Of a stretch of DNA of 64,000 nt, positions 44,581 through 53,623 are shown piece after piece. Made by a program: the position numbers and the translations under genes. How positions within the stretch are numbered: position 1 is the stretch's first letter; every line of letters starts with the position of its first letter. Source of the DNA: Solwaraspora sp. WMMD791 (GTDB lineage: Bacteria; Actinomycetota; Actinomycetes; Mycobacteriales; Micromonosporaceae); assembly GCF_029581195.1 (NCBI RefSeq), contig NZ_CP120737.1, positions 4,999,001-5,063,000 on the forward strand, read 5' to 3'. The notes beneath the pieces are model-generated. The model was given only the letters and a program-made list of their open reading frames with translations. It had not been told where the DNA came from and searched no databases.

Positions 44581-44860
44581 CGCCGGGGAGTCGGTGACCC
44601 GCCGGTCCGACGTCATCCGCGACGCCTTGACTGGGTACGTGGCGGCCCGAACCGCGCCGGTCGGCCAGCACGAGGCCGAGCAGGCCCTCGACGTGCTCCG
44701 CCGCATCGTCACCGCGCACACCGGCGAGGGCCACGCCGACGCGGCCCGACCGCATCGGCGGGAAACAGGCGGACAATACGATCGACGCACTTCAGGGTGG
44801 GCGTACGGCCATGTGGCGGTAGCGGACGTCGGGAAGCGGATTGCTGGCGGTCTGGCGTGA
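44525..44860 (+). CDS. Ribbon-helix-helix DNA-binding protein
   Basis: 111 residues from the ATG at 44525 (or 44528). Residues 1-45 (MLVSIRLPVALVEQLDRIA, then TRRSDVIRDALTGYVAAR) are a CopG/MetJ-Arc type ribbon-helix-helix, as in antitoxins or plasmid and ICE copy-control regulators. The rest is a low-complexity tail. No toxin is adjacent. A truncated inverted copy of its 5' end lies 1.1 kb upstream. Confidence 0.7.
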   Translation: MMLVSIRLPVALVEQLDRIAGESVTRRSDVIRDALTGYVAARTAPVGQHEAEQALDVLRRIVTAHTGEGHADAARPHRRETGGQYDRRTSGWAYGHVAVADVGKRIAGGLA

Positions 44861-44990
44861 TCGGACTCGGCACCGATATCTGGACTCCGGCGGGCATGGT
44901 CCCTGCGGTGGGGAACACCCTGATGCGGTCCGGTGTCTGTGCCGCCGGGCTGCGACGAGAAGAGAGCCAGGCTGGTGGACGGTGGCGGGT

Positions 44991-46241
44991 ATGCCTGAGC
45001 GGTCGGTGGTGTTGCGGGGTGTGGGCTGGGCCTCGCTTGAGGACGCCTACGGTGCGGCCGGGGACGTTCCGGGGCTGTTGCACATGTTGTGGTCGGGTGA
45101 TGCGGCGGTCCGCCGTGAGGCGTACCGGGCGTTGGCGGGGCGTCTGGTGCATCAGGGTTCGCGGTACGAGGCGAGTGCCGTCGCGGCGGGGTTTCTGATC
45201 GATGTCGTGGCGGATCCTGCGGCGCCTGACCGGTTTGCCGCCTGCCAGGTGCTGCGGATGATCGCGATCGGCGACGAGAGCTACTGGTTGACGGAGTCGC
45301 CGGACATTGCTGCGGTTCGGCGTGAGGTGGCCCGGCAGGCGACGCTGACGCTGGCGGAGCTGGAACATGAGCAGAGGATGTGGATCGCTGCGGCCGGCGA
45401 TGAGGATGAGCGGCGGGGCCGGGAGTCGGCTGCCCGCTACCGGGATGTGGAGGCCGATCGGTGTGCGGCGCGGTGGGATCTGGAGGCGTACGACGCGGTC
45501 CGGTCGGGTGTCGCGGTGTTTGTGGCGGCGTTGGGGTCGCCGGATCCGGCGGTGCGGTTGCACACGGCGCATCTGTTGGCTTGGTTTCCTGAGGAGCGTG
45601 ACCTGGTCGTTCCCGCGTTGACGCGGGTGATCGACGGGGATCCGGAGCCGGTGGTGGCGGCGACAGCCTGCGTGGCGGCGGGTCTGTGTGGTGCGACGGA
45701 GGCGGATGCGGGGCTGGTGGAGGCGTTGTCGCGGCGGCTGGCCGGCCCGAACCGTGCGGAGCGGTGGTCGGCGGTGTTGGGGTTGGCGCGGCTGACCGGT
45801 CGGCCGTCGCGGGAGCTCATCGAGGAGCTGTACGCCTGTCTGGTGGGCGCAACCGAACCGGTGCCGAACTGGCCGTTCCTGGACGGTGACATGTCGGGGC
45901 TGGCGGCGTTGACACTGGCGCGGCTGGACCCTGACACCGCTGTGGATCGGGTCGATATCTTGGCACGGGGGCTGGCCGGCACGGTGCCCGGCGCTGACCG
46001 GTTCACGCTGGTGGGTGCGTTGTTGGACGCGGCCTTCCCGGAACACGACGCCGCCGGGCGGGGCCGCGGTGCCGGGGCGACGGGACCAGGCCGGATCGTC
46101 GAGGCCCAGCAGGCGGCGGTGCGTGCGTTGGTGGACAGCGCGGTCTGGGAGGACGGGCCGATGGTGGCGATGCTGCTCGGCCGGTACGGTCTGCCGTCAG
46201 CGCCGGCGTCGCTGCAGGGCTGGCTGGCTGGGGACCGGTAG
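44991..46241 (+). CDS. HEAT/armadillo-repeat protein
   Basis: 416 residues from the ATG at 44991. About eight helical repeats of 35-45 residues (for example GAAGDVPGLLHMLWSGDAAV, VAALGSPDPAVRLHTAHLLA, VIDGDPEPVVAATACVAAGL, RWSAVLGLARLTGRPSRELI) form a solenoid of PBS-lyase/HEAT type. No catalytic motif or signal peptide is seen. Similar stand-alone proteins occur near mobile elements in actinomycetes; a protein-binding scaffold role is inferred. Confidence 0.8.
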   Translation: MPERSVVLRGVGWASLEDAYGAAGDVPGLLHMLWSGDAAVRREAYRALAGRLVHQGSRYEASAVAAGFLIDVVADPAAPDRFAACQVLRMIAIGDESYWLTESPDIAAVRREVARQATLTLAELEHEQRMWIAAAGDEDERRGRESAARYRDVEADRCAARWDLEAYDAVRSGVAVFVAALGSPDPAVRLHTAHLLAWFPEERDLVVPALTRVIDGDPEPVVAATACVAAGLCGATEADAGLVEALSRRLAGPNRAERWSAVLGLARLTGRPSRELIEELYACLVGATEPVPNWPFLDGDMSGLAALTLARLDPDTAVDRVDILARGLAGTVPGADRFTLVGALLDAAFPEHDAAGRGRGAGATGPGRIVEAQQAAVRALVDSAVWEDGPMVAMLLGRYGLPSAPASLQGWLAGDR

Positions 46242-46398
46242 CACCACCCCACCGGCGGGGTCGTGTCGTGCCCGGACCGGACGGGTTCTCGCGGTGTCGG
46301 CCTGGTGGTGGCCTGGAACCTGCTGCCCCTTTGGTTGGCGATGGTGCTGTCGTGGCTTGGTCTGCTGGCATCGCGTTCGACTCGGCACGTTTCGCTAG

Positions 46399-46670
46399 GA
46401 GTCCCGGACCCCACAGGCCAACTGCTTCATCGAACGCTGGGGACGCAGTCTCCGCGACGAGTGCACCGACCACATGCTGATCTACAACGAACGCCACACG
46501 CACGCCGTAGTCGGCGAGTACGTCGACCACTTCAACGACCACCGGCCACACCAAGGGCGCCAGCAGCGGCCACCAACCATGATCCGTCCGTTGTCATCCC
46601 CATCGACAAGCCCATACGCCGCCGACAACGCCTCAGCGGAGTGATCAACGAGTACCACCGGGCAGCCTGA
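46399..46670 (+). pseudogene. Transposase C-terminal remnant 1 (rve/DDE type)
   Basis: Reads [20 protein letters not shown], then [31 protein letters not shown], then after a frameshift near 46570 [17 protein letters not shown] and [12 protein letters not shown]. This is the end of an integrase-core transposase (last catalytic Glu in IERW). The N-terminal two thirds are absent. The short gap 46242-46398 before it shows no gene. Confidence 0.75.
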
Positions 46671-46699
46671 ACTGATCATCAAAACACCAGAAGACCGCC

Positions 46700-47147
46700 G
46701 CTGAACCAGTTTTGGCACGGCACACCGCCCGCAACCTGGCGATGGATCTCGAAGACACCTGCTGCCGGGTGAAATACGTGATCCGCGACCGGGACGGCAA
46801 GTATCCGGGCACTGTTCGACACCGTCCTCGCCGACGCTGGGATCGTCGCGATACTCAGCGGTGTCCGCATGCCCCGGATGAACGCGATCATGGAACGGTG
46901 GGTACGGACCTGCCGACGTGAACTCCTCGACCGGACCCTGATCCTCAACCAGCGACACCTGCTACACGCGCTCCGCGAGTACGAGAACTTCTACAACGAA
47001 CACCGCCCTCATCAAGGCATCGCCAACGTCCGGCCACTCGCCCCGCTACCCGAACCGATCACCGACCCAGACCGACTCACCCACCTGACCATCCACCGGC
47101 GGGACCGCCTCGGCGGCATCCTCCACGAGTACGAACGTGCCGCCTGA
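46700..47147 (+). pseudogene. Transposase C-terminal remnant 2 (rve/DDE type)
   Basis: Reads ARHTARNLAMDLEDTCCRVK and YVIRDRDGKYPG, then after a one-base shift near 46805 FDTVLADAGIVAILSGVRMP, NAIMERWVRTCRRELLDRTL, YENFYNEHRPHQGI and RRDRLGGILHEYERAA. It has the second Asp and the Glu of the DDE core, but the N-terminus is missing. It comes from a different element than remnant 1. Confidence 0.75.
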
Positions 47148-47266
47148 ACTGCCCGGATGACATTTCGGCAGGTACAGGGTCGCCGCTGGACGGGCTGGGA
47201 CGTGAGGGATGCTCGTCGCACGAGCACCCACCGAGCACCAACCGACCACAAGGGATGGAAATGAGA

Positions 47267-47303
47267 AGGGGCCTGGCTGCCGTGTCGGCAGGTCAGGCCC
47301 CTA
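47267..47303 (-). terminator. Intrinsic terminator downstream of the tRNA-Arg fragment
   Basis: A long stem (AGGGGCCTG..CTGCCG / CGGCAG..CAGGCCCCT, 15 paired bases with small bulges, TGT loop) is followed on the minus strand by a pyrimidine/T-rich stretch (TTCTCATTTCC). Its position directly after a tRNA 3' end argues that this is the native downstream part of a tRNA gene. Confidence 0.75.
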
Positions 47304-47310
47304 TCGATCT

Positions 47311-47352
47311 TGTGCCCGAAGGGACTCGAACCCCTAACCTTCTGATCCGTAG
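47311..47352 (-). tRNA. 3' half of tRNA-Arg (ACG), attachment-site fragment
   Basis: The minus strand reads CTACGGA (anticodon loop, ACG), then TCAGAAGGTTAGGGG, the T-loop GTTCGAGTC and CCTTCGGGCAC. The anticodon 3' stem, variable loop, T-arm and acceptor strand fit a tRNA. The 5' half expected at 47353 and beyond is absent: the sequence becomes TCCGAAGTGGATAAAAAG. It is therefore the half left by, or carried by, an integrated element rather than a working tRNA. No CCA is encoded (it reads CACAAG). Confidence 0.75.
47337..47352. repeat. att-like direct repeat, right copy
   Basis: ACCTTCTGATCCGTAG, identical to 29813-29828. In this copy the repeat continues on the left into the full tRNA 3' end. 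Confidence 0.6.
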
Positions 47353-47470
47353 TCCGAAGTGGATAAAAAGACTCTTCTAAAGTCGACTCTATCGCTAGTT
47401 CTGTCCAATAGCAACTATTACAGTCCGGCTGTGTCCTGCGGCGTCCGTGCAGGTCCTGGGCTCGCAAGCG

Positions 47471-47893
47471 CTATGCATACAGGCCAATCAATGGATTGAC
47501 CCATCTTGCGGGAGGCCCGGAATCCGGCTGCGTCCCCGTAGCGCGTGTGTCAGTTCCCCGACGTCCGAGCACCCAAGGAGCACCCACCACCCGGCGTACC
47601 GTCTCGGTCCCCAATACAACCGGACGCATGGACGCTCGCGAGAAGGGCAACGCGGCCTCGTCGACCGCGGCTGCCGCCCCGGTTACATGGCCGTTGACGG
47701 TGGTCGTCGCGGCCACCGCCGGTGTGAGCGCGGTGATGGTCTCCTGCGGCGACGGCTGCTGCGCCACGGCGCCCACCGACCGCGATGCCTCACCCAGAAT
47801 TCCACCAGCCTCCGTCAGTTGGGACCGGGCCTGCCCGAGTACCTGTACGGTGCCAATATCTGTCGCACGCGCTGTGAGCTGGTCCATCGCCAA
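47471..47893 (-). CDS. Hypothetical helical protein (DUF6244-like)
   Basis: 140 residues from ATG 47893. Residues 1-90 (LTARATDIGTVQVLGQARSQ, GEASRSVGAVAQQPSPQETI) are Ala/Gln/Thr-rich and helical, with the SPQxTIxALxP pattern that I recall from DUF6244 proteins of Micromonosporaceae. After about residue 95 the sequence becomes unlike the family, so it may be truncated. No ribosome-binding site stands out. Confidence 0.4.
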   Translation of the reverse strand: MAMDQLTARATDIGTVQVLGQARSQLTEAGGILGEASRSVGAVAQQPSPQETITALTPAVAATTTVNGHVTGAAAAVDEAALPFSRASMRPVVLGTETVRRVVGAPWVLGRRGTDTRATGTQPDSGPPARWVNPLIGLYA

Positions 47894-47907
47894 CTTGAGA
47901 CACCTTC

Positions 47908-48355
47908 ATGGTCATGGCGTTCCAGTGGATCTATCTGTACGCGATCCGCGTGTTCGACGGCCTTCTCGCTGCGGCCCGCAGTGACAGTGCCGTGCTCGCG
48001 GAGCTGCTGGCGCTGCGCCACGAGGTCGCGGTGCTCCGCCGCCAAGTCCACAGCCGACCACGGCTGTCCTGGCCAGACGGGCAATCCTGTCCGCGCTCGC
48101 CCGATTCCTACCCCGTCCGGTCCGCGCCCACCGAATCGTGACCCCGGCGACCCCGCTGGCCTGGCACCGCCGGCTGGTGCGACGTTGCTGGACCTACCCA
48201 AGCCGTGGTGGCCGCCCACCGGTCAGCCCCGAGATCCGGGAGTACCGATCGGCTGCCACCCAACCACGACCCGAAGGTACTTGTACCGATCGACGGCGTC
48301 GTTCAACGCCGACGACGGCTGGGAGGAACCATCAACGAGTACCACCGAGCCGCCT
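47908..48355 (+). pseudogene. Transposase remnant 3 with large internal deletion
   Basis: The N-terminus reads [15 protein letters not shown] and RPRLSWPD. A frameshift near 48078 leads to [40 protein letters not shown] and SPEIRE. It then jumps directly to the family's last residues ([30 protein letters not shown]), with the final stop changed to TCA. About 200 central residues including the DDE core are gone. Its 3' end abuts and truncates the copper-operon gene that follows on the other strand. Confidence 0.75.
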
Positions 48356-48861
48356 CAACGAATCCTCGAACCGCAGGTCAGCAGCCGGAATCTAGTTTGG
48401 CACCCTACAGGCTGGAAGGCGGCGAAGACGCGGTACTGCCCGGCGGGTACCGCGAGGGGGATGGACCAGGTGCCGTCGCTGTCGAGTTCGGGGTGCACGT
48501 GCTGGAAGCCGGACAGGTCCCGGCGGACCACGATCAGGTGCAGGTCCTTGTCATGGCTGGTCGTGTAGGCGGTGACCGGCCGGTTGTCCGGGCCGGTGAC
48601 CTGGAACCGGAACGGCTGCGGCGCACCGGTCGACAGGTTGCCGCTGAGTGGGGTGAGCCGGTAGGTGTCCTGGCTGATCTGTAGCCCGGCCGGCAGCACC
48701 GCTGCCGGGGCGCTCTGCTCGGATGGTGTGCCGGTGTGGCCGCCGTGCGCGGCCGGGGTGGCGGGTGCGGATGCCGGGAAAAGGCCGCCGAGGCCGAGGG
48801 TGGCCGTGAACACGGCCGCCAGCCCGATCCCGAAGCCGCCCAGCTTGATGGCGGTGTTCAT
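48355..48861 (-). pseudogene. Truncated copper-operon membrane-anchored protein
   Basis: Starts MNTAIKLGGFGIGLAAVFTA (membrane anchor or signal), then a His/Gly linker and a beta domain with [40 protein letters not shown] and [20 protein letters not shown]. Homologues I recall continue for another 100 or more residues. Here coding similarity ends near 48408, where transposase remnant 3 joins. The DLHLIVV...FQHVHP segment is common beside copZ and copper ATPases in actinomycetes. It follows copZ by 2 bases, so it was in the same operon. Confidence 0.65.
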
Positions 48862-48863
48862 GA

Positions 48864-49079
48864 CTACCTCGCGAGTTCGTAGCCGGCCTCGTCGACGGCC
48901 GCGGCCACCGCGGTCTCGTCGACGGGCTGGTCACTGGTGACGGTTACCGTGCCGGATGCGAGGTCGACCTGGACATCGGTGACATCGGTGACACCGGGGA
49001 TCGCGCCGGCTTCGGCGCTGACGGAGTTGACGCAGTGCGAGCAGGTCATGCCGGTCACGGTGTGGGTCTGGGTAGCCAT
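48864..49079 (-). CDS. copZ: Copper chaperone CopZ-like HMA protein
   Basis: 71 residues from ATG 49079. Ferredoxin-like HMA domain with the metal site GMTCSHC (Cys13, Cys16), then VNSVSAEAGAIPGV, VQVDLASGTVTVTSDQPVD and AAAVDEAGYELAR. It carries Cu(I) in the cytoplasm, usually to a P-type ATPase. No such ATPase is in the window, and the downstream gene is truncated, so the operon is probably degraded. A CsoR-type palindrome lies 64 bases upstream. Confidence 0.92.
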   Translation of the reverse strand: MATQTHTVTGMTCSHCVNSVSAEAGAIPGVTDVTDVQVDLASGTVTVTSDQPVDETAVAAAVDEAGYELAR

Positions 49080-49141
49080 CACGATCTCCTTGCCGTCGGA
49101 CGTCAGCGGCGCAACGTCGCCGCCCACCAACAGCCATACCC

Positions 49142-49159
49142 ATACCCCCCCGGGGGTAC
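49142..49159. promoter_or_regulatory. CsoR-type copper operator
   Basis: ATACCCCCCCGGGGGTAC contains the palindrome TACCCCC-CC-GGGGGTA, matching the G-tract palindrome recognised by actinobacterial CsoR repressors (known consensus of the type TACCCCnnnGGGGTA). It stands 64 bases upstream of copZ, suiting repression released by Cu(I). No csoR gene is in the window. Confidence 0.8.
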
Positions 49160-49632
49160 GAAGGGCTGGGGTGGTGACGCGCTGCACGCCTTCGGCGGCA
49201 GCACCCACGGCGGTGCCCGTCTTGACGATTCCCGCCTGTATGACCGCTAACCGGCGATGCCTCGATGCGGCTCCACCGTTGTCGGTGCGACGGTCAGCTG
49301 TGCCCGTCGCCGTTGACCGTCACGTGGCCACGACGGGGTAGCCAGGCAGGTCGATCACGCAAACGGTGTCGTCGTGGATGTCGGTGGGTCGGTGCCTGAC
49401 GGCCGGGCTTCGACGGGCACGCAGTGGCGGGCCGTATCCAATCGTGATCACCTCGTCTGGCGCCATGTCCGGGGCCGATCGTGGTGACCGTTGGGCCGGG
49501 CCGGTCCCGATGGACGGCCCCGACCCGGTCGACGTCAGGGGCTGGACGGTCAGTCATCGGCGCCGGCGACGAGCTCGCCGGCAAGGGAAGTCTGCCGGGC
49601 CGGTGCCGGACCGAGGCCATCGGCCGCCGTGG
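49160..49632. other. Intergenic stretch between cueP and copZ
   Basis: 473 bases. A minus-strand frame ends ...TDIHDDTVCVIDLPGYPVVAT (stop near 49338), which has the look of a gene end, but no start or family is recognisable. It may be decayed coding DNA. No other feature is seen apart from the adjacent operator. Confidence 0.35.
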
Positions 49633-50232
49633 TCAGGCCAGTCGTAGGGTGGTCAGGCAGGTCGGGGCATCGTCGCTGGTGCTGATCTTCGACTCGGCGG
49701 TCTTGCCGTCGGAGGTAATCTGCAGGGTGCCGGTGATGTTGCGCGGTAGCCACAACCCGACGAAGCCGTTGGCGAAGGTGGTGCGCGACTCGTCCATCAG
49801 GACTGTGCCGTCGGCATCGTTCACGACTTTGACCTGTACCTGTTTGCCTGCCAGTTCGCCCTTGCAGCCGGTGGGTGCGTGGAAGAAGCAGTCGTGGGTC
49901 TGCTGCAGGTAGGGGCCGACCGACAGGTAGAACCGGTCTGCGGGAATGGGCAGGCTGTGCTCCTGTCCGCCGTCGGAGATCAGCAGTTCACCGGCCCGCA
50001 CGGACGCCTTAAGTTCGGCGGGGCGCTGCTGCAGGCCCAACCGGTCGAGCCGGTCGATGACCTCGACTGTGCTCTTACCCGCCAAGCCGTAGCGGGCCAG
50101 CAGCAGCTGCGCCTCGGCCGACGCCGCCGCAGTCGCGGGAGCCGGGCCCGCGACGCGCGCCGGATCGCCGGTGCCGGTGCAGCCTGCCATCGTCAGGACC
50201 GACACCGCACCGACAAGAAAAAGTCGTCTCAT
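49633..50232 (-). CDS. cueP: Periplasmic copper-binding lipoprotein CueP
   Basis: 199 residues from ATG 50232. Lipoprotein signal MRRLFLVGAVSVLTMAGC. The body matches CueP: LLARYGLAGKSTVEVIDRLD, HDCFFHAPTGCKGELAGKQV (two of the metal-site Cys) and DAPTCLTTLRLA (third Cys near the end). CueP binds copper outside the cytoplasmic membrane and protects exported proteins. It lies in the copper island between copZ and the MFS gene, same strand. Confidence 0.88.
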   Translation of the reverse strand: MRRLFLVGAVSVLTMAGCTGTGDPARVAGPAPATAAASAEAQLLLARYGLAGKSTVEVIDRLDRLGLQQRPAELKASVRAGELLISDGGQEHSLPIPADRFYLSVGPYLQQTHDCFFHAPTGCKGELAGKQVQVKVVNDADGTVLMDESRTTFANGFVGLWLPRNITGTLQITSDGKTAESKISTSDDAPTCLTTLRLA

Positions 50233-50495
50233 ACTCACGATTCTCCATCTGTAGTCATTCACGTGGTCGATCGGGTGCGCAGGTCAGGACCAGGACAGGT
50301 CATCTTCCCGCCCTGGGACAGCGCCCCGGCAGTCAGGCGCCGGAGGTTTGGCCCTTGCCGGGTGAGCGATGCGCCGGGCGGAAGGCGGCGTCACTTCGGT
50401 TGGGAAGCAGATCACTGCGCGGCTTCTCCTGGGGAGCAGCAGTTGCCTTGTCTCGGGTGGGGCGCCGGCATGACGGCCCACCCGAGACTCGGCGG

Positions 50496-51803
50496 TCAGC
50501 GTGTCGCGCTGTTGCGGTGTCGCGCCGGGTGGGCGGCCGCTGCGCCGGGCGCGGTCGCCAGGTGCCCGGCACGGGACAGGTAGCCGACGGCTGCGGTGCA
50601 CAGCAGTCCGGTGGCGGTCAGCAGCAGCCAGGGCAAGGCGGTCCAGCCATGCCGGGAGCCGGCGTCGAGGGCCGCACCGGTCAGCAGGTTCCCCGCGGCG
50701 ATGCCGACACCGGCGAGAGTGTTGTACAGGCCGTAGTAGGTGCCGACCAGGCGTTGCCCGGCGAACTCTACGATGGTGGCCATCTCGAACGGGTACACGA
50801 TCATCGTCGCGACCGTCAGCAGCACCGTACTCAGCAGTACGGGAGCCAGGGCCAGCGTCGTGCGCCACGGCCCTGCCCCGACCGCGGGAGTGAACCCGGC
50901 GGTGGCGGCGAGCGGCAGGAACGCGACCGCCATCAGCGCCAGGCCGCGGATGATGGCCTGCGGCGGGTTCCACCGGCGTGTAGCCCAGGCGGTGGTACGG
51001 ACCTGCCCGGCCACGGTGAGCAGCCCGGAGACAGCGAACAGGATCGCCACCCCGGTCTCCGAGCCGGTCACGCGCCGGACCTCGATGGGCAGACTGAGAT
51101 AGACCTGAAAGTTCAGCACGTAGGAGCCGATCATCGCGGTGGAGAACAGCAGGAAACCGCGGTGCCGCAGCACCTGCCGCCAATCCGCCGCAGCTTCGCG
51201 TTCCTCGGGGCCGGTCGGGGGGTGCCGGGCGTGCCGGGTGGGCAGGGCGCGGGCCTGGGCGATCAGCAGCAGCAGGAACAGCAGCGCGGCAACCGCACAT
51301 ACCCACCTGAATGATGCGGCCAGCAGTGCGAGGCCGATCATGGGCCCGGCGAGGATGCCGGCCTGGTAGAAGACGTTGAACACGGCGAACGCCTCGGTCT
51401 TGCGCTCGCCTGATTCGGCGGCCAGATACGCGCGGACCGCCGGATTGAACAGGGCGCCGGCCAGCCCGGTCAGCACCGACGCGACGATCAGGACGGGCAG
51501 ACTCGCCGCAATGCCGAGCAGGCCGAACCCGGCCACGCGCAGGCCGAGTCCGGCCAGGATCAGCGGTTTGTAGCCGTACCGGTCGGCGAGGGTGCCACCG
51601 AGCAGGAACATGCCTTGCTGGCTGAGGTTGCGCACGCCCAAGACGAGGCCGACCGCCCATGCGGCCATGGCCAGGTCGCCGGTGAGGTAGCCGGCCAGGT
51701 ACGGCATGAGCATGTAGAAACCGATGTTGATGGTCAGCTGGTTCACCAACAGCAGCTGCACCGGCCGGTTGAACGACCGGATCTGAGCCAGGGTGCCGGT
51801 CAC
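50496..51803 (-). CDS. MFS exporter
   Basis: 435 residues, 12 membrane helices. Motif A is [14 protein letters not shown] after helix 2; [15 protein letters not shown] and [20 protein letters not shown] are typical of DHA1/MdtH-like drug exporters. The GTG start overlaps the stop of the cysteine-synthase-like gene by 4 bases, so the two are translated together and probably act on the same compound. A longer start at 51888 reads through that gene in another frame and is rejected. The 263 bases between its stop and cueP show no gene. Confidence 0.9.
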   Translation of the reverse strand: MTGTLAQIRSFNRPVQLLLVNQLTINIGFYMLMPYLAGYLTGDLAMAAWAVGLVLGVRNLSQQGMFLLGGTLADRYGYKPLILAGLGLRVAGFGLLGIAASLPVLIVASVLTGLAGALFNPAVRAYLAAESGERKTEAFAVFNVFYQAGILAGPMIGLALLAASFRWVCAVAALLFLLLLIAQARALPTRHARHPPTGPEEREAAADWRQVLRHRGFLLFSTAMIGSYVLNFQVYLSLPIEVRRVTGSETGVAILFAVSGLLTVAGQVRTTAWATRRWNPPQAIIRGLALMAVAFLPLAATAGFTPAVGAGPWRTTLALAPVLLSTVLLTVATMIVYPFEMATIVEFAGQRLVGTYYGLYNTLAGVGIAAGNLLTGAALDAGSRHGWTALPWLLLTATGLLCTAAVGYLSRAGHLATAPGAAAAHPARHRNSATR

Positions 51804-52912
51804 GGGACGTCCCCGGCGGTGGGGTCGATGACGTGGGTGCAGCGTGTCCAGCGCAGCACTTCGCGTTCGCGGGGATGCCGGATCTCATCGGGGTCGGCAG
51901 CCGGTTGCGGACCGAGCAGGTCGTGGTGGCGGCAGTAGTCGTCGCTGTAGACGGTGTCGGCGTAGCGGTGTGGCCCGTCGGGGAAGATCGCCGCGATCCG
52001 GGTGTCGTCGGGCAGGGTGCGGGCCAGCCAGGACGCGGCGAGGGCTACCGCGCCGACGCTCCAGCCGCCGCTGACGTAGTGGCCGCCGGCCAGTCTGCGG
52101 CAGGCCCACACGGCTTCGGCTGCGGCGACCCAGTGGACCTCGTCGAAGGCCGGATAGTCGACGTTACGAGGGTGGATGCTGCTGCCGAGCCCGCGCATGA
52201 GCCGGGTCCGGGCCGGCTGGCCGAAGATGGTGGAGCCGCACGCGTCGACGCCGACCAGACGCAGGCCGGGGAAGAACTCGCGTAGCACGCGGGCGGTGCC
52301 GGCGCTGTGCCCGCCGGTGCCGACGCTGCACACCAGCACGTCGACGCGGCCGAGCTGGGCGGCCAACTCCAGGGCGAGGCTCTGGTAGGCGTCGACGTTG
52401 TCGGGGTTGTTGTACTGGTCCGGGCAGAAGCCGTCGTGGTCGGCGAGGAGCTGGGTGACGCGGTCGCGGCGGGCCTGCTGCCAGCCGCCGGTCGGATGCG
52501 GGGTGTCGACCAGGTCGATGCGGGCGCCGTAGGCGGTCAGCAGGTTTCGTAGCGGTGGTTCCATGCCGGGGTCGGTGACCAGGGTGACCGGGTGGCCGTG
52601 GATCAGTCCGGCCAACGCCAGTCCGAGGCCGAGGGTGCCGGAGGTGGACTCTACGATCGGGGCGCCTTCGGGCAGGTCACCGCGGTCGTGGGCGCACTGG
52701 ATCAGGTGCAGGCCGGGCCGGTCCTTGATGCCGCCGGGGTTGTGGCCTTCGAGTTTGGCCCAGAACCCGCGGTCGGTGGTGGTGGTGATGTCGCGGGTCC
52801 ACAGGACCGGGGTGTTGCCGACGAGCTGGTCGAGGTGATGGCAGGTGGAGCTGGAGACGAGCTGGGCGGGAAGAGGCCGGCGGTGCGGCCGGGGAAAAGT
52901 CACGTCGATCAT
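51800..52912 (-). CDS. PLP-dependent cysteine-synthase-like enzyme
   Basis: 370 residues. Fold type II PLP enzyme: Lys in [13 protein letters not shown] (Schiff base), substrate loop [15 protein letters not shown] phosphate loop [15 protein letters not shown] and C-terminal [16 protein letters not shown]. It resembles CysK/SbnA-type enzymes that use activated serine or cysteine. Fusion by overlap to an MFS exporter suggests it makes an exported small molecule (for example an amino-acid-derived metallophore) or detoxifies a thiol; this is inference. Confidence 0.88.
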   Translation of the reverse strand: MIDVTFPRPHRRPLPAQLVSSSTCHHLDQLVGNTPVLWTRDITTTTDRGFWAKLEGHNPGGIKDRPGLHLIQCAHDRGDLPEGAPIVESTSGTLGLGLALAGLIHGHPVTLVTDPGMEPPLRNLLTAYGARIDLVDTPHPTGGWQQARRDRVTQLLADHDGFCPDQYNNPDNVDAYQSLALELAAQLGRVDVLVCSVGTGGHSAGTARVLREFFPGLRLVGVDACGSTIFGQPARTRLMRGLGSSIHPRNVDYPAFDEVHWVAAAEAVWACRRLAGGHYVSGGWSVGAVALAASWLARTLPDDTRIAAIFPDGPHRYADTVYSDDYCRHHDLLGPQPAADPDEIRHPREREVLRWTRCTHVIDPTAGDVP

Positions 52913-53066
52913 GTGCGTAGCCGCTTTCGCAGATGTGGCCCGCCGCCCGGCGCCACCATGTGGCGTCGGTTGCGGGAATGAGCAGAGGTCGCAGAGGCAG
53001 GTCGCCGGTCCCGGACCGCGCCTGCCGGGGCAGGGCGGGGCTTGAGTCGGCGGCGTGCGGGACCTG

Positions 53067-53432
53067 TCAGCTCCGGTACACGCTCGTCAGCGACAGCACG
53101 CTGTGGTGGTGTCTGCCGGGCGGGTGGGCGGCGTCAGCCGCGGTGGCGGCAGCAATCGAGTGGTCGTCGGCGGGAGGCGGGACCGCGGCCAAGGGCAGGT
53201 CGACGTCGCCGGTCATGGGCTGCTGCGGTAGCGCCGCCGGTGTGCACGGATGCCCCTGATGCGCCTGGTCGGCCGATACCGCGGCACCGTCGCATGCGGG
53301 CGGCGCTGCCGGGTGCGCCCCGGCTGCGGCGGCAGGATGGCTGTGGTGAGGGTGCTGAGGCGCGTGATCGAGCATGGCGCCGCAGAGCAGCAGCAGCGCC
53401 ACGGTGGCCATCCGCACGATCAGCTGGAGCAT
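53067..53432 (-). CDS. Small His-rich exported protein (DUF6153-like)
   Basis: 121 residues. An N-terminal hydrophobic segment ([20 protein letters not shown]) acts as signal or anchor and is followed by an Ala/Pro/His-rich tail with [11 protein letters not shown] and PGRHHHSV. It resembles short DUF6153 proteins found beside copper genes, possibly buffering metal outside the membrane. It is upstream of and co-oriented with the cysteine-synthase-like gene. Confidence 0.65.
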   Translation of the reverse strand: MLQLIVRMATVALLLLCGAMLDHAPQHPHHSHPAAAAGAHPAAPPACDGAAVSADQAHQGHPCTPAALPQQPMTGDVDLPLAAVPPPADDHSIAAATAADAAHPPGRHHHSVLSLTSVYRS

Positions 53433-53623
53433 GGACCCTTTCCGATCAGCACCCCGACATGCCGAACGTCAAATGTAACAAAGATCCGGTTCATCCCGCC
53501 GGATTTCGCGGATGTGCCACGCCGGTCACCGGACGGTGCGCGGCCAAAGGCGCCTGCCGGTGTACAGCGGGCAGCGGGCGGCCAAGCCTGTTGTGCTTGG
53601 CCGCCCGACGGCGCGTTACGAGG

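Noticed and set aside
47311-47400. Complete tRNA-Arg gene
   Set aside because: Only the 3' half is present; bases beyond 47352 cannot form the D-arm or the 5' acceptor strand.
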